A stretch of 34,505 nucleotides of DNA from Bradyrhizobium sp. CSA112 (GTDB lineage Bacteria; Pseudomonadota; Alphaproteobacteria; Rhizobiales; Xanthobacteraceae): positions 1-34,505 of the forward strand of contig NZ_JAACFS010000054.1 in assembly GCF_029051645.1 (NCBI RefSeq). The letters are read 5' to 3'. Made by a program: the position numbers and the translations under genes. Below the pieces are notes generated by a model that ran no database searches, had not been told where the DNA came from, and saw only the letters and a program-made list of their open reading frames with translations. Below are positions 23,949 through 34,382 of the stretch, one piece after another; positions within the stretch are counted from its first letter, which is position 1; every line of letters starts with the position of its first letter.

Positions 23949-24947
23949 ATGAACGACCTGCCGCGCATCCAGGCCTTGCGCTGTTTCATCACCGTGGCCC
24001 GCGAGGGCACGGTCTCGCGCGCGGCCATCTTGCTGCACCTGACCCAGCCTGCCGTCAGCCTGCAGTTGAAGGGCCTGGAGGAGAACACCGGGCTCCAGCT
24101 CTTCAACCGGACGCCGGGCGGCTTTACCCTGACCGAAGCGGGCGCCGCCCTGTTGCCGCTGGCGCACCGGACGGTATCGGCCTCGGCGGATTTCAGGGCG
24201 GCGGCAGATTCCTTGCGGGAATCGCAGCGGGCAACGCTACGCGTCGGCACGATTCTGGATCCCGAGTCGATCCGTCTAGGTCCGTTCGTGCGAAGCCTCG
24301 CCACTTCCTCGAAGAAGACCGAGGTCTTCCTGCGCTACGGGATGAGCGACGAGGTGCTGGCGCAGATCGGCAGGGGCGAGCTCGACGTCGGATACTATAT
24401 TGATGCCGCGCCGCCCGAATGCCTGGCGTCGGGGACGCTGTCCGAACGCACCATCGACGACGGAAAGTTCCAGCTCACGGCACTGATGCGCTACGACTAC
24501 CGCGTGATCGCGCCTGCCGAATGGAGCGGCAAGGTGATGGGAAAGGACTGGGCCGACCTCACCGACCTGCCCTGGATTGCGACGCCGCATGCCTCGGCGC
24601 ATCGGCGGCTGCTCGACGACATCTTCCGGCCGATGGGATCGTTGCCGAAGCGCGTCGCCTTCGCCGAACAGGAAGACGCCATGATCGACTTCGTCGAATC
24701 CGGCAACTGCCTCAGCCTCGTCCGCGACTGCGTGCTCGACCGCATCACGCGCAAACGGAATTTCGTGGTTGCCGACAAGGTGGCGCTGACCTGCGAACTC
24801 AGTTTCGCCTGCCTGGCGTCGCGGCGCCACGAGCCGGTGATCTCGCACGCCTTCTCGGCCATGCAGGCGGTGTGGGACCTGAAGACGGGCGACGCGACGC
24901 CGGCGCCGATCGAAGCGGCGAGATCGCGGAAGAGCGCCCGAAGGTAG
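23949..24947 (+). CDS. LysR-family transcriptional regulator
   Basis: The 332-residue protein has the N-terminal winged HTH of LysR regulators (RIQALRCFITVAREGTVSRAA, then LTQPAVSLQLKGLEENTGLQLFNRT) and a periplasmic-binding-like effector domain (from about RATLRVGTILD). It lies tail-to-tail with the M48 gene, with six bases between the two stops. Its target is not clear: LysR genes usually control a divergent neighbour, but here the upstream neighbour is co-directional. No Shine-Dalgarno sequence is obvious. Confidence 0.92.
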   Translation: MNDLPRIQALRCFITVAREGTVSRAAILLHLTQPAVSLQLKGLEENTGLQLFNRTPGGFTLTEAGAALLPLAHRTVSASADFRAAADSLRESQRATLRVGTILDPESIRLGPFVRSLATSSKKTEVFLRYGMSDEVLAQIGRGELDVGYYIDAAPPECLASGTLSERTIDDGKFQLTALMRYDYRVIAPAEWSGKVMGKDWADLTDLPWIATPHASAHRRLLDDIFRPMGSLPKRVAFAEQEDAMIDFVESGNCLSLVRDCVLDRITRKRNFVVADKVALTCELSFACLASRRHEPVISHAFSAMQAVWDLKTGDATPAPIEAARSRKSARR

Positions 24948-24953
24948 GCCGAA

Positions 24954-26072
24954 TCAGAGTTTGATCGCGTCAGGATTGCCGTCGCAGATCGCTTTCAGCG
25001 ATCGCCACTCTCCGGCCGAGAGCAGCGGCGGCCCGCTGGCCGGTTGGTCTTGCCGGCTCATCCGTGCCAGCCGGTCCTCGCTCAGGGGGTGGGTGGAGAT
25101 GATGGAAAGGCCCTTGCCTTCCTTTCCGGTGACCCGAAGCAGCAATTCCCCGGTCGGCTTCGCCGGCCGGCCGAGCCGGTGCATGACGTCGATTGCAAAA
25201 CTGTCGGCATTGTTCTCGGCTTCGCGCGAGTGGGACGACGTCACCAGCGTGCGCGAGCCGAAGATCAGCGCGCTGGAGCCCGTGATGTCGCCGAACAACA
25301 ATCCGATCAGGAACGACGTGCTGCCATCACGGATCAATCCGCGCATGCTGTCGCGATGCTTGAGATGGCCGAGTTCATGGGCCAGCACGCCCGCGATTTC
25401 GTCGGGGTTCTCGGCCTTCGCCAGCAATCCGTTGAACAGATAGACCCTGCCGCCCGGCAGCGCGAACGCATTGGGAAGCGAACTCGACAGCACGCCCGAC
25501 TGCACCGAGGTGTCGAGGCCCGCGGATTCGCGAATTGCGGTGACGAGCTTGACGAAGGCCTTCTGCCCGGCGGCGTTGTCGCAAACCTTTGCATCGAACA
25601 TCGTCTTGATCTGGCTGTCGGCGACGTCGCCGAGCCGCCGTTCGAACGCTTCCGGCACCAGCGGCGTGAGGCGATCGGCGATGAGCGGAAGGCCGAACAG
25701 CACCACGGCAACGATCGAAATCGCGGCCGCGAGCGACCAGCCAACGATGGCGGCAACGCCGCGGCGGCCGGCAGCATTGTCGTCGATCTGCGCACAGCGC
25801 GAGACGAGTTCGGCCGCCAATGCGGTATCGCGAAGTTCGAGACGCGCCAGGGCCGGCGCGGTCAGGCAGCTCAGGCGCAGCATGCCTGTGGGGCCATCGA
25901 CCCGGCGGATATCGGAATAGGCCCACGCCGCAAGTATCTGCCCGTCTTCGTCGATCTCGAGCCGGCCGGAGAGGCGGAGCGTAACCGTGCGCCGCCGGCT
26001 CGACACGCCGTCGAAATAGATCGCCGATCCGCTCCGCTGCGATGTCGATATCTCTGGCGCGTCGTTATCCAT
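24954..26072 (-). CDS. M48-family membrane metalloprotease
   Basis: The 372-residue protein has a soluble N-terminal beta-rich domain (about 1-95). One membrane segment follows (about 108-130), then an M48 peptidase domain with zinc motif HELGH (232-236) and a third ligand Glu in SREAENNAD (E286). The C-terminal half has the M48 signature THPLSEDRLARM. These proteases act in envelope quality control. It lies 20 bases downstream of the DUF898 gene and is almost certainly co-transcribed; I recall this pair as adjacent in related genomes. Confidence 0.9.
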   Translation of the reverse strand: MDNDAPEISTSQRSGSAIYFDGVSSRRRTVTLRLSGRLEIDEDGQILAAWAYSDIRRVDGPTGMLRLSCLTAPALARLELRDTALAAELVSRCAQIDDNAAGRRGVAAIVGWSLAAAISIVAVVLFGLPLIADRLTPLVPEAFERRLGDVADSQIKTMFDAKVCDNAAGQKAFVKLVTAIRESAGLDTSVQSGVLSSSLPNAFALPGGRVYLFNGLLAKAENPDEIAGVLAHELGHLKHRDSMRGLIRDGSTSFLIGLLFGDITGSSALIFGSRTLVTSSHSREAENNADSFAIDVMHRLGRPAKPTGELLLRVTGKEGKGLSIISTHPLSEDRLARMSRQDQPASGPPLLSAGEWRSLKAICDGNPDAIKL

Positions 26073-26092
26073 GACAATCCGAGCCCCGATGG

Positions 26093-27250
26093 TTAGAAGC
26101 CGCCGACATCGAGTCCGTCAGCAAATCCCTCTCCGAGTGCATTGGCCAGCTCGCCGCGCGCAGCAACGTTGGCTGCAGCCTCGAGCCCGCTCACATTGAC
26201 CGAGCCGAGCACTCTCACCCAGAGATCGCGCAACAGATAGACCCGGATCACGACGTTCATCGCCAGCGCGAACACGAGATAGCCTACACCGGCCAGCACC
26301 AGTAGTGGAATGCTCTTCATGAATTCCTGCGACTTGAAGAACTCCGTGAACGACGCGTCGGTCATGCTGCCGACCAGCACCGCCGCCAGGGCGAGATAGG
26401 CCGAGAAGACAAGCCCGAGCACGACGATCCAGCCGATCACTTTCCAGTACAGCCCGATCAGCTCGCTCTTTCGCAGCTTCGATTCCACGCGCACGCCGCC
26501 GAACCGGATGCCGGACAGCCACCATCGCCATTCGATGGCCTTGTAAGCGCCGTAAATGAAGGGCGCGATCGGTATCACATAGAGTGCGATCGGCGTCAGC
26601 AGCCACAGCCACCAGCCGCGCTTGAAGAACTCCCAGCCGCGCCCCTCGAAGCTGCCCTGCAGGTCGCCGTAATGGGAATGGCGCATCTTGTAGCGTTCGA
26701 GCGCTGCATTGCGCCATGGCAGCACCAGCCCGAGCGTGAGGATCATCAACAGGCCCCAGAGCGAGGCCTGCAGGGCATAGATCCAGCCCGAGCCGGTCAT
26801 CCAGAACCGCACGCCGCGCCACACCGTACGCGTCAGGCGGTAGCGCCGCGCGCGGTAGATCGCGAACTGCCCGAATACATAGAAAAATGCGATCAGGGGA
26901 ATACTTGCAAAGGCCTGGATGTGCTCGGCCTCGAGGCCGATCAGAAAATAGCCGACATAGACCGGCATCAGGATCGCGAGCGCGACCAGGAATCCGATCA
27001 GCAATTCCTTGCCGCGGCCGGTATATTCCGCGGCATCGCCGCCGACCAGGGTATTGGACCAGAGATGGCGGCGGATATCGGTGAGCAGCCAGAAGCGATA
27101 GAAGCCGAGGGTGACGAATTCGAGCCCGGCGCCGCGCTTGACCAGATCGAAGAATTCGCCGCGGCCGCCGGAAAACGCCACCGGCATCGGCGGCGGCACG
27201 GGCGAAGGCGGCGGTGGCGGCACCTGCGGGGGCCAGCTCATCTGATTCAT
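26093..27250 (-). CDS. DUF898 (YjgN-like) integral membrane protein
   Basis: The 385-residue protein has a Pro-rich cytoplasmic N terminus (about 6-22) and FSGGRGEFFDLVKRGAGLEFVTLGFYRFWL, the typical start of DUF898. Several membrane spans follow, with the recurring YRFW/YRARRYRLTRT and LPWRNAALERYKM motifs. The family has no proven function. The downstream partner is an M48 protease, so a role in membrane-protein handling is possible. Confidence 0.88.
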   Translation of the reverse strand: MNQMSWPPQVPPPPPSPVPPPMPVAFSGGRGEFFDLVKRGAGLEFVTLGFYRFWLLTDIRRHLWSNTLVGGDAAEYTGRGKELLIGFLVALAILMPVYVGYFLIGLEAEHIQAFASIPLIAFFYVFGQFAIYRARRYRLTRTVWRGVRFWMTGSGWIYALQASLWGLLMILTLGLVLPWRNAALERYKMRHSHYGDLQGSFEGRGWEFFKRGWWLWLLTPIALYVIPIAPFIYGAYKAIEWRWWLSGIRFGGVRVESKLRKSELIGLYWKVIGWIVVLGLVFSAYLALAAVLVGSMTDASFTEFFKSQEFMKSIPLLVLAGVGYLVFALAMNVVIRVYLLRDLWVRVLGSVNVSGLEAAANVAARGELANALGEGFADGLDVGGF

Positions 27251-27324
27251 GGTTCAACTCCAGCGCGACGGTAGCGGATCAAACCACAAATTTGTCGGCC
27301 GTTGTGTGACCCAGCTCCCACTAC

Positions 27325-28497
<1,173 letters not shown>

Positions 28498-28722
28498 GGT
28501 CGCCTCCCGGCGCAATAAAACGTTGTTTCAAACAGACTTAGTCCGCGGAAATGCCCTTGTCACGCGGTGAAATGCGCCTGTTTTTGTCCAAGATGGGGCG
28601 GCGGCGTCGATGCGGCCAAATGCACCCAACTCGTCCTTGCGCCGGCGCACGGCTAGGGATGTAATAGGGTAAAACATAATCCCCCGGCACGCTCCGGTGG
28701 GAATAGTCAGGGAGAGCGGCCC

Positions 28723-29994
28723 ATGCACGGAACCATCGACCTCGCCGGAGATTCGCATCTGCGCGCCGCGCGCGACAAGGCCCAGTCGATTCCGCTCGCC
28801 GATTTCGACGTCGGCAATCCCGAACTGTTCAAGACCGATACGTTCTGGCCGTATTTCGACCGGCTGCGCCGCGAAGAGCCGGTACATTACTGCAAGGACT
28901 CGATGTTCGGCCCATATTGGTCGGTCACCAGGTACAACGACATCATGGACATCGAGACCAACCACGCGGTGTTCTCGTCGGCGGCTTCGCTTGGCGGCAT
29001 TACCATCCGCGACGTTGCGCCGGACCTGCGCCGCGAGAGCTTCATCGCCATGGACCAGCCGCGCCATTCCGCGCAGCGCAAGACGGTGGCGCCGATGTTC
29101 ACGCCGACGCATCTCGATCAGCTCGCGATCAACATCCGCAAGCGCTCCGCCGAATGTCTCGACAATCTGCCTGCTGGCGAGGTGTTCGACTGGGTCGACC
29201 AGGTCTCGATCGAGCTCACCACGCAGATGCTCGCCGTCCTATTCGACTTCCCCTGGGAAGACCGCCGCAAGCTGACGCGTTGGTCCGACATCGCCACCAC
29301 CCTTCCCGGCACCGGCGGCCTCGTCGCGTCAGAGGAAGAGCGGCAGGCGGAGCTGATGGAATGCGCGACCTATTTCGCCAGGCTCTGGAACGAGCGCATC
29401 AGCCAGCCACCAAAGAGCGATCTGCTCTCGATGATGGCGCATAGCGACGCCACCCGCGACATGGACCCGCAGAATTTTCTCGGCAATTTGATCCTGTTGA
29501 TCGTCGGCGGCAACGACACCACCCGCAACACGCTGTCCGGCAGCGTCTATGCGCTGAACAAGAATCCGGATCAGTACCGCAAGCTGCGCGACAATCCGGA
29601 CCTGATCGACAGCTTCGTGCCTGAAGTGATCCGCTGGCAGACGCCACTGGCGCATATGCGCCGTACCGCTCTCGAAGACATCGAGTTCCGCGGCAAGCAG
29701 ATCAAGAAGGGTGACAAGGTCGTGATGTGGTACGTCTCGGGCAACCGTGACGAGGACGTGATCGAGCGTCCGTACGAGTTCATCATTGACCGCGCCCGGC
29801 CGCGCACCCACCTCTCCTTCGGTTTCGGCATCCACCGCTGCGTCGGAATCAGGCTGGCCGAGCTACAACTAAAGATTATATGGGAAGAAATTCTCAAGCG
29901 GTTCGAGAATATTGAGATGGTCGCCGAACCCAGGCGGGTGTATTCGAGTTTTGTCAAAGGCTACGAAACCCTGCCGGTCCGCATCGCCGGCTAA
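28723..29994 (+). CDS. CYP153-family cytochrome P450 (alkane/fatty-acid terminal hydroxylase), copy 1
   Basis: CYP153 enzymes hydroxylate terminal carbons of alkanes and fatty acids using a ferredoxin and its reductase. The 423-residue protein matches the family closely from memory. Features include YCKDSMFGPYWSVTRYNDIM, the I-helix VGGNDTTRN (261-269), ExxR (E301-R304), VVMWYVSGNRDE and the haem-binding FGFGIHRCVG (C373). It is soluble, with no membrane anchor. It lies 28 bases upstream of a paralogue. GGGAGAG precedes the ATG. Electron-donor genes are not adjacent. The substrate is inferred by family. Confidence 0.92.
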   Translation: MHGTIDLAGDSHLRAARDKAQSIPLADFDVGNPELFKTDTFWPYFDRLRREEPVHYCKDSMFGPYWSVTRYNDIMDIETNHAVFSSAASLGGITIRDVAPDLRRESFIAMDQPRHSAQRKTVAPMFTPTHLDQLAINIRKRSAECLDNLPAGEVFDWVDQVSIELTTQMLAVLFDFPWEDRRKLTRWSDIATTLPGTGGLVASEEERQAELMECATYFARLWNERISQPPKSDLLSMMAHSDATRDMDPQNFLGNLILLIVGGNDTTRNTLSGSVYALNKNPDQYRKLRDNPDLIDSFVPEVIRWQTPLAHMRRTALEDIEFRGKQIKKGDKVVMWYVSGNRDEDVIERPYEFIIDRARPRTHLSFGFGIHRCVGIRLAELQLKIIWEEILKRFENIEMVAEPRRVYSSFVKGYETLPVRIAG

Positions 29995-30022
29995 CCCTGA
30001 GCCTCCACCGGAATCATCGAAA

Positions 30023-31297
30023 ATGAACGTGCAGACCGCCATCAGAGCCGACAGGAAAGAGCTGCTGCGCGCCGCGCGCGAGGAGGCCTATTCGACGCCG
30101 CTGAAGGATTTTCATCCCGGTGCGCCAAAGCTGTTCCAGAACGACACCCTGTGGCCGTGGTTCGAGCGGCTGCGCAAGGAAGAGCCGGTGCATTATTGCA
30201 CCAACTCCCCGATCGAGCCTTATTGGTCGGTCACCAAGTACAACGACATTATGCATGTCGATACCAACCACGGTATCTTTTCTTCCGACTCGACACTCGG
30301 CGGAATCTCGATCCGTGACGTGCCGCCCGGCTATGACTATCCGAGCTTCATCGCGATGGATCAGCCGCGGCACTCGGCGCAGCGCAAGACGGTGTCGCCG
30401 ATGTTCACGCCGACGCATCTGGATGAGCTGGCAAAGCTGATCCGCGAGCGCTCGCAAAAAGTGCTCGACAATCTGCCGCGCAACGAGACCTTCAACTTCG
30501 TCGAACGCGTCTCGATCGAACTGACCACGCAGATGCTGGCGACGCTGTTCGATTTCCCCTGGGAGGAACGGCGCAAGCTGACGCGCTGGTCCGACGTCTC
30601 GACCGCGCTGCCCAAGAGCGGCATCGTCGAATCGCCCGAGCAGCGGCGCCAGGAGATGGACGAGTGCTACGCCTATTTCTCCAAACTCTGGAACGAGCGC
30701 GTCAACGCGCCGCCGCGCAACGATTTGCTGTCGATGATGGCCCACAGCGACGCGACGCGGCACATGGATCCCGACAATCTGATGGGCAACATCATCCTGT
30801 TGATTGTCGGCGGCAATGACACCACCCGCAACACCATGAGCGGCTCGGTGCTGGCGCTGAACGAACACCCCGAACAGTATCAGAAGCTGCGCGACAATCC
30901 CGCGTTGATCGATACCATGGTGCCCGAGGTGATCCGCTGGCAGACGCCGCTCGCCCATATGCGCCGCACCGCCTTGGTTGACACCGAAATCGGCGGCAAG
31001 AAGATCAAGAAGGGCGACCGCGTCGTGATGTGGTACGTCTCCGGTAACCGCGACGAGGAAGGCATCGAGCGCCCCGACGAATTCATCATCGACCGCGCCC
31101 GTCCCCGCACCCATCTGTCGTTCGGCTTCGGTATCCACCGCTGCGTCGGTATGCGGCTGGCCGAGTTGCAGCTCAAGATCGTCTGGGAAGAAATGCTGAG
31201 GCGCTTCGACCGCATCGAGGTGGTCGGCGAGCCGAAGCGGGTCTATTCGAGCTTCGTGCGCGGCATCGAGCAGCTCCCGGTGCGTATTCCGGGGTGA
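30023..31297 (+). CDS. CYP153-family cytochrome P450, copy 2
   Basis: The 424-residue protein aligns end to end with copy 1 and keeps all core motifs: YWSVTKYNDIM, VGGNDTTRN, EVIRW with the ExxR pair, VVMWYVSGNRDEE and FGFGIHRCVG (C374). It differs in the N-terminal 60 residues and in the segment after the conserved LTRWSD (STALPKSGIVESPE), a region that helps shape substrate choice in P450s. The ATG at 30023 is chosen because it matches the start of copy 1; the frame is open upstream into the end of that gene. The spacing supports an operon. Confidence 0.92.
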   Translation: MNVQTAIRADRKELLRAAREEAYSTPLKDFHPGAPKLFQNDTLWPWFERLRKEEPVHYCTNSPIEPYWSVTKYNDIMHVDTNHGIFSSDSTLGGISIRDVPPGYDYPSFIAMDQPRHSAQRKTVSPMFTPTHLDELAKLIRERSQKVLDNLPRNETFNFVERVSIELTTQMLATLFDFPWEERRKLTRWSDVSTALPKSGIVESPEQRRQEMDECYAYFSKLWNERVNAPPRNDLLSMMAHSDATRHMDPDNLMGNIILLIVGGNDTTRNTMSGSVLALNEHPEQYQKLRDNPALIDTMVPEVIRWQTPLAHMRRTALVDTEIGGKKIKKGDRVVMWYVSGNRDEEGIERPDEFIIDRARPRTHLSFGFGIHRCVGMRLAELQLKIVWEEMLRRFDRIEVVGEPKRVYSSFVRGIEQLPVRIPG

Positions 31298-31566
31298 GCG
31301 GCCTCGACCGGTCCGGTCGCGGATGCGCTTGCGACCCCGCCGGTAGAACTCCACCATGAAACTCTTTGGCTGCTCTCGCGCATCAATTTGCGCCGCTTCA
31401 GGAACGTTTGCAGCAACATTTCGTTGCAAGGCTACGAGTGGCTTGAACCGAAGATGGCGCCGATAGCGGCCGGAGCATCGTATTTTTGAGCACGGCGTCG
31501 GGGCCGCATCGCGGTGTGGCATCCTTGGCTTGGGCCAAGTGAACAACGCAAACCAGTCTGATCCAA
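31298..31566. other. No gene recognised downstream of the P450 pair
   Basis: There is a short perfect repeat gaccgg-t-ccggtc right after the P450 stop but no T-run, so no clear terminator. No RNA gene or family B repeat is visible. Confidence 0.4.
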
Positions 31567-31740
31567 ATGAACATCGGCAAATGGTATGACCCGATCTCGG
31601 AGCGGTGGATTGTGCCGCGTGAAATGGCTTCGGATAAGCCCCGCTCGCAACCGAGCGCAGAGAGAGCGTTGGAAATCGACAGAAGGACCGAAGCGCAACG
31701 CATTTGGAACCTGTTGGTGGACTGCTGCGCTCATGAATGA
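31567..31740 (+). CDS. Possible small protein, 57 residues
   Basis: The frame begins MNIGKWYDPISERWIVPREM, continues through a charged middle and ends with AQRIWNLLVDCCAHE. The tryptophan-rich start (KWYDPISERW) looks protein-like. There is no clear ribosome-binding site. I do not recognise a family. The next 180 bases hold the ArsR promoter. Confidence 0.4.
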   Translation: MNIGKWYDPISERWIVPREMASDKPRSQPSAERALEIDRRTEAQRIWNLLVDCCAHE

Positions 31741-31885
31741 TGTGGCTAAATTTTCCATATCTGGCTTGGCTCGGACATGAACCTGGCACCTGCCACCGGC
31801 GAGCAGCGCCATCACCTGGACCAGGTGATGCTCTCGCCTTTGGAACGCACTGTTTCTGACTGGTGAGCCCTGCCTTGCAGCGCGC

Positions 31886-31914
31886 TTGACATGCAGTAAA
31901 AATACTGCATTTTG
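31886..31914 (+). promoter_or_regulatory. Promoter with palindromic operator for the ArsR operon
   Basis: TTGACA at 31886-31891 fits a -35 box. A perfect palindrome, atgcagta-aaaa-tactgcat, covers 31891-31910 in the spacer. A -10 at about 31908-31914 (cattttg) is weak. The GTG start at 31921 lies only a few bases beyond, so the message may be leaderless. An ArsR dimer on this palindrome would block the promoter, giving self-repression. Confidence 0.6.
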
Positions 31915-31920
31915 GTTCGC

Positions 31921-32229
31921 GTGAACGACGATCAGCTAGACAATGTCTTCAAGGCGCTCGGCGATCCGATCCGCCGCGGCATCCTTGATCGCTTGGCGAA
32001 GCGCCCCGGGCAGTCGTTGTTTGAGATCTGCGCTTCGTCGTTTGCAGAGGATGGCAGAAGCCTATCGCGACAAACGATCTCGCAGCACCTCGACATGCTG
32101 GAGAGGGCTGGACTCGTGCAGACTCATTGGAGCGGGCGCACCAAGATGCATACCTTCGACAATGCGCCTCTGCGGAAGGCAGCCGCCGCCTGGCTCAACA
32201 AGCACCTGAGAAAAGGGAGTGCAGCATGA
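31921..32229 (+). CDS. ArsR-family winged-helix repressor
   Basis: The 102-residue protein has the ArsR fold: FKALGDPIRRGILDRLAKRPGQSL, then SRQTISQHLDMLERAGLVQTHWSGRTKMHTF. No cysteine pair for metal sensing is present in the recognition helix, so it is probably not a metal sensor; it resembles the subgroup found next to SRPBCC or VOC genes. The GTG at 31921 gives a normal start (MNDDQLDNVFKALGD). Its stop overlaps the next gene's ATG (ATGA). Confidence 0.88.
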   Translation: MNDDQLDNVFKALGDPIRRGILDRLAKRPGQSLFEICASSFAEDGRSLSRQTISQHLDMLERAGLVQTHWSGRTKMHTFDNAPLRKAAAAWLNKHLRKGSAA

Positions 32230-32621
32230 GGATCTATGTGATGAGCGTGTTCGTTGACGATCAGGCCAAAGCCCTGGATTTCTACACGGCGAAGCTGGGC
32301 TTCATCGTCAAGAACGATATCCCGCTTGGCGATCATCGCTGGTTGACTATTGTGTCGAAGGAGGCACCAGAAGGAACCGAACTCCTCCTCGAGCCGAGTG
32401 AGCACCCTGCCGTCGGGCCATACAAATCTTCGCTTGTGAACGATGGGATTCCCGCAGCGTCTTTCAAGGTGGATGACCTTAAGAAGGAGTTCGAGAGATT
32501 GCGCCAGCTTGGCGTCGAATTCACCCTGGAGCCGACGGATGCAGGCCCGGTCAGAATGGCTGTCTTTGATGATACATGCGGCAATCTCATCCAGCTCGTC
32601 GAAATGACCGAAGGAAAGTAA
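32226..32621 (+). CDS. VOC family protein in the ArsR operon
   Basis: The 131-residue protein has two VOC modules (VFVDDQAKALDFYTAKLGF and the second half from AASFKVDDLKKEF to FDDTCGNLIQLVEM). The ending GNLIQLVE is typical of glyoxalase-like domains; the second-module Glu fits a metal site. Overlap with arsR indicates co-expression and control by that repressor. The substrate is unknown. Confidence 0.88.
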   Translation: MRIYVMSVFVDDQAKALDFYTAKLGFIVKNDIPLGDHRWLTIVSKEAPEGTELLLEPSEHPAVGPYKSSLVNDGIPAASFKVDDLKKEFERLRQLGVEFTLEPTDAGPVRMAVFDDTCGNLIQLVEMTEGK

Positions 32622-32957
32622 AAGCTCCAAGATCAACCGCGTTGTCTGACATGTCAGCTACGAGTTAAAATCGGAAGTGAGGCAAGTTTTACTCAATCCT
32701 TCTTCGGCTTGCGCGACTACCCTCCCAATCACCCGCCAATGAACGGTTTCGAGACGCGCGCGGTGCGGGTTCCATTTCGCACCCGCACGCGCTTTCCACA
32801 TCGCAGTTCGATCATCACCGCAAATAAGTCTTGGCGGCGGCGTGAAAGCCAATACGCTGTGTGCTGGCAATGACGCCAAACGCACGCGTGAGTCGCAACA
32901 GCGGTATCAGCTTTGCGGACGAGAGTGCGCGCGCGAGATCAGTTGAGAGGCTGCGCG
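32622..32957. other. No firm gene (336 bases)
   Basis: A perfect 12-base palindrome ctgacatgtcag lies at 32646-32657, just after the VOC stop. A short minus-strand frame (32658-32801) is open but has no recognised features. The stretch should contain the permease promoter, which I could not assign. Confidence 0.4.
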
Positions 32958-34382
32958 ATGACCGATCTCTCCTTGAATGCCGCGACACCTTTACCACCTG
33001 CCACTGATGCCGAGCCGAGCCTGCAACGGGTCATGGGCCCGTGGCTCCTCCTGCTGTTCATCGTCGGCGACATTCTCGGCACCGGCATCTATGCGCTCAC
33101 CGGCCAGGTGGCCAACCAGGTGGGCGGCGTCGTCTGGCTGCCTTTCCTTGTCGCCTTCGTCGTGGCGCTGATCACTGCGCTGAGCTATCTCGAACTCGTC
33201 ACCAAGTATCCCAAGGCCGCAGGCGCCGCTCTCTACACCCACAAGGCGTTCGGCATCCATTTTTTCACGTTCATCGTTGCGTTTGCGGTGATGTGCTCGG
33301 GGATTACCTCCGCTTCCACGGCCTCGCGGGCTTTCTCCGCCAACATGTCGAACGCGTTGGGCCTGGGCTTGTCGGGGTTCGGCATCACCATGACAGGTCT
33401 CGTCTTCATGGCGCTAGTCGCCGCGGTCAACTTCCGCGGCGTCGGCGAAAGCGTGAAAGCGAACGTTGTCCTGACCTGCGTCGAACTGACCGGCCTCTTG
33501 ATCATCATCGTCATCGGCCTGTGGGCGATCGGCCTGGGCCAGGGCGACGTCTCGCGCGTCATGCAGTTCAAGGCAGGCGATACCGGTCTGATCTGGCCGG
33601 TGATATCAGCGACCACGCTCGCCTTCTTCGCCATGGTCGGCTTCGAGGACTCCGTCAACATGGCCGAGGAATGCAAGGAGCCGACACGGGATTTCCCAAA
33701 AGTGCTGCTCGCCGGCCTATTCATCACCGGCGCAATCTACGTGCTGGTCTCGATCTCGGCGATCACCCTGGTTCCGCCGGCGCAGCTCGGCGAGGGAGAG
33801 ACGCCGCTGTTGAAGGTGGTACAGGCCGGCGCGCCGAACTTTCCGGTCTGGATCTTCGGCTTCATCACCATGTTCGCGGTCGCCAACTCCGCGCTGATCA
33901 ACATGCTGATGGCGAGCCGGCTGGTCTACGGCATGAGCCGCGAGCATGTGCTGCCGCCGGTGCTTGGCAAGGTGCATGCGAGCCGGCGTACGCCCTATGT
34001 CGCGATCGGCTTCACCACGCTGGTGGCGTTCGCCCTGATCACCTTCGTCGGCGAAGTGCCTGCGCTCGGCGGAACGACCGCGCTGCTGCTGCTCTGCGTG
34101 TTTACGGTGGTCAATATCGCGGTGTTGATGCTGCGCAAAGATAGCGTCGCGCACGAACATTTTCGTACGCCGACGATCCTGCCGGTGCTGGGCGCAATCA
34201 CCTGCGCATTCCTGGCCGGGCCATGGACCGGACGGGCGATAGTTCAGTACCACGTCGCCGGGGTCTTGATCGCCATCGGCGTCGTGCTCTGGGTGATCAC
34301 CATGCTGGTCAACCGCGCCCAGGGCGTCAGACCCGAGGAGCCGGAGATGGAGGCGATCGGCGGCAAGGGACCTGTGAACTAG
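32958..34382 (+). CDS. APC-family amino acid permease
   Basis: The 474-residue protein has about twelve hydrophobic spans. It opens with the APC signature segment VGDILGTGIYALTGQVAN (about 35-53), and GFEDSVNMAEECKEPTRDFP (about 235-255) matches the conserved loop of the cationic-amino-acid/YfnA-like subgroup. It imports amino acids or amines across the inner membrane; the substrate is not determined by sequence alone. The ATG at 32958 follows a GAGAGG. No partner gene is adjacent. Confidence 0.9.
   Translation: MTDLSLNAATPLPPATDAEPSLQRVMGPWLLLLFIVGDILGTGIYALTGQVANQVGGVVWLPFLVAFVVALITALSYLELVTKYPKAAGAALYTHKAFGIHFFTFIVAFAVMCSGITSASTASRAFSANMSNALGLGLSGFGITMTGLVFMALVAAVNFRGVGESVKANVVLTCVELTGLLIIIVIGLWAIGLGQGDVSRVMQFKAGDTGLIWPVISATTLAFFAMVGFEDSVNMAEECKEPTRDFPKVLLAGLFITGAIYVLVSISAITLVPPAQLGEGETPLLKVVQAGAPNFPVWIFGFITMFAVANSALINMLMASRLVYGMSREHVLPPVLGKVHASRRTPYVAIGFTTLVAFALITFVGEVPALGGTTALLLLCVFTVVNIAVLMLRKDSVAHEHFRTPTILPVLGAITCAFLAGPWTGRAIVQYHVAGVLIAIGVVLWVITMLVNRAQGVRPEEPEMEAIGGKGPVN

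Noticed and set aside
30014..31789. 591-residue open frame on the minus strand opposite the second P450
   Set aside because: It is antisense to a gene with full P450 motifs. Its long openness follows from GC-rich codon bias, and the translation is His/Arg/Gln-rich with no family features.
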